Source: an uncultured Eubacteriales bacterium (GTDB taxonomy: Bacteria; Bacillota; Clostridia; Oscillospirales; Oscillospiraceae). Taken from it: DNA of 6,446 nucleotides. The DNA lies in assembly GCA_900545805.1 (NCBI GenBank), contig URAL01000057.1:1-6446 (forward strand), read 5' to 3'. Each line of letters starts with the position of its first letter. Positions within the stretch are counted from its first letter, which is position 1. Of the stretch, positions 5,948-6,446 are shown in pieces. A model generated the notes under the pieces. That model was not told the DNA's origin, ran no database searches, and worked only from the letters and a program-made list of their open reading frames with translations. Both the position numbers and the translations under genes were made by a program.

Positions 5948-6379
5948 AAGATATTATTTGCTGCAATTTCAATAACGGCTTTTGCCGCGGCGGCGGTGTT
6001 CGCCGTGCTTGCAATAAAAAGCAGGCATAGGGCGCATGTCGGCCGTGCGGTCATATGCTGCTGCATACTCGCCGTTTCGACTGTGGGCTTTGTTATTTCG
6101 ACGCCGAATGAGATGGCGGAAGCCGTCAGCGCCGTACATGTCACCGTGAGCCCTGTCAGGGACACCTCCGCCCCGGCGGAGACGGATACTCAGGCTGATC
6201 AGACGCCGGCTCCCGTGCAGCTTCAGGGCTCTTATACGGCCAGCAGCAGATCGGATAAATTCCATATGCCCTTCTGCCCGTCGGCAGCGAAAATATCGGA
6301 GGATAACCGCGTTTGGTTTTCGACACGCGATGAGGCCGTTGCCGCCGGGTATTCACCCTGCGGTCGCTGTAAGCCGTAA
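5945..6379 (+). CDS. Small membrane protein with C-terminal Ada-like zinc-binding domain
   Basis: A 144-residue protein that I recognise only by its parts. Residues 3-24 and 35-52 are two hydrophobic membrane helices joined by a short basic loop. Residues 53-94 form a low-complexity linker rich in Ala, Thr, Pro and acidic residues. Residues 96-144 are a compact domain of the kind that resembles the metal-binding domain of Ada: SDKFH-x3-C with H107 and C111, then NRVWF, then EAVAAGYSPCGRCKP with C139 and C142. H107, C111, C139 and C142 would form one zinc site. Similar domains are attached to secreted nucleases and other surface proteins of Firmicutes, and their role is unclear. The start is ATG 5945, chosen because promoter and palindrome place the mRNA start there; TTG at 5897 and ATG at 5924 in the same frame lie upstream of the expected transcript. 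No function is claimed beyond membrane anchoring and probable metal binding. Confidence 0.75.
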   Translation: MKILFAAISITAFAAAAVFAVLAIKSRHRAHVGRAVICCCILAVSTVGFVISTPNEMAEAVSAVHVTVSPVRDTSAPAETDTQADQTPAPVQLQGSYTASSRSDKFHMPFCPSAAKISEDNRVWFSTRDEAVAAGYSPCGRCKP

Positions 6380-6382
6380 AAT

Positions 6383-6419
6383 AAAAAAGGCAGCCTGCCT
6401 GAACCGGCAAGCTGCCTTT
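6383..6419 (-). terminator. Terminator of the tRNA gene, shared with the converging gene
   Basis: A 9-bp stem (arms 6386-6394, AAAGGCAGC, and 6411-6419) that continues inside, after a mismatch, as TGCC/GGCA. On the minus strand the stem runs into six T (complement of 6383-6388), a good terminator directly after the tRNA CCA. On the plus strand only three T follow, so it would stop the 5945-6379 transcript less well. Confidence 0.75.
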
Positions 6420-6446
6420 GGCAGCGGATGAAGGATTCGAACCCTC
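6419..6446 (-). tRNA. tRNA, 3' end only (identity not determinable)
   Basis: On the minus strand the window contains the T-arm and 3' acceptor end of a tRNA: T-stem GAGGG, seven-base loop TTCGAAT, T-stem CCTTC (one G-U pair), then acceptor strand ATCCGCT, discriminator G and an encoded CCA at 6421-6419. The anticodon, D-arm and 5' end lie beyond the window, so the amino acid cannot be assigned. The G discriminator excludes few options. Confidence 0.88.

Noticed and set aside
1..6446. CRISPR array, insertion sequence, phage or toxin-antitoxin module
   Set aside because: No regularly spaced repeats, transposase or integrase motifs or small paired toxin genes were seen on either strand.

Overview
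The window looks like the chromosome of a Gram-positive, clostridia-type Firmicute, probably in the broad Ruminococcaceae/Oscillospiraceae range. The evidence is indirect. Gene content is typical of that group (ECF-like sigma factor with an RsgI-type anti-sigma factor, CdsA, DagK/YegS lipid kinase, YihY/BrkB protein, MepA-like MATE transporter). GC content is moderate, ATA is used often for isoleucine, ribosome binding sites are purine-rich, and several genes start with TTG or GTG. I see no phage, transposon or CRISPR signal; this reads as ordinary core chromosome with some interesting regulatory detail.

Layout. Positions 1-1590 (minus strand) hold a two-gene signalling operon: an ECF-like sigma factor (1030-1590) and an overlapping membrane anti-sigma factor (1-1033, cut by the window edge). 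The second gene is not a closed ORF because it runs off the window, but it is open across all 344 visible codons and carries the DVNPSI motif of the RsgI middle domain. A 192-bp divergent promoter region (1591-1782) separates it from a plus-strand cluster. That cluster is cdsA (1783-2586), a diacylglycerol-kinase-family lipid kinase (2607-3506), a hairpin terminator or attenuator (3506-3534), and a YihY/BrkB membrane protein (3546-4355). A MATE efflux transporter follows (4469-5860), with its own extended -10 promoter and a strong terminator. Next is a small protein of 144 residues (5945-6379) with two membrane segments and a C-terminal Ada-like zinc-binding domain. The window ends in the 3' end of a tRNA on the minus strand (6419-6446), with a terminator shared between the two converging genes.

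How the genes fit together. Everything except the tRNA concerns the cell envelope. The lipid kinase could make phosphatidic acid from diacylglycerol, and CdsA converts phosphatidic acid to CDP-diacylglycerol, so the two neighbours would catalyse consecutive steps of phospholipid synthesis or recycling. The divergent region carries ECF-like promoter candidates facing both ways, so the sigma factor may control both itself and cdsA; this is a hypothesis. The most unusual regulatory arrangement is at 5910-5947. A consensus promoter is placed so that transcription should begin at or next to the start codon of the zinc-domain gene (a leaderless mRNA), and a perfect 25-bp palindrome covers both the -10 box and that start codon.
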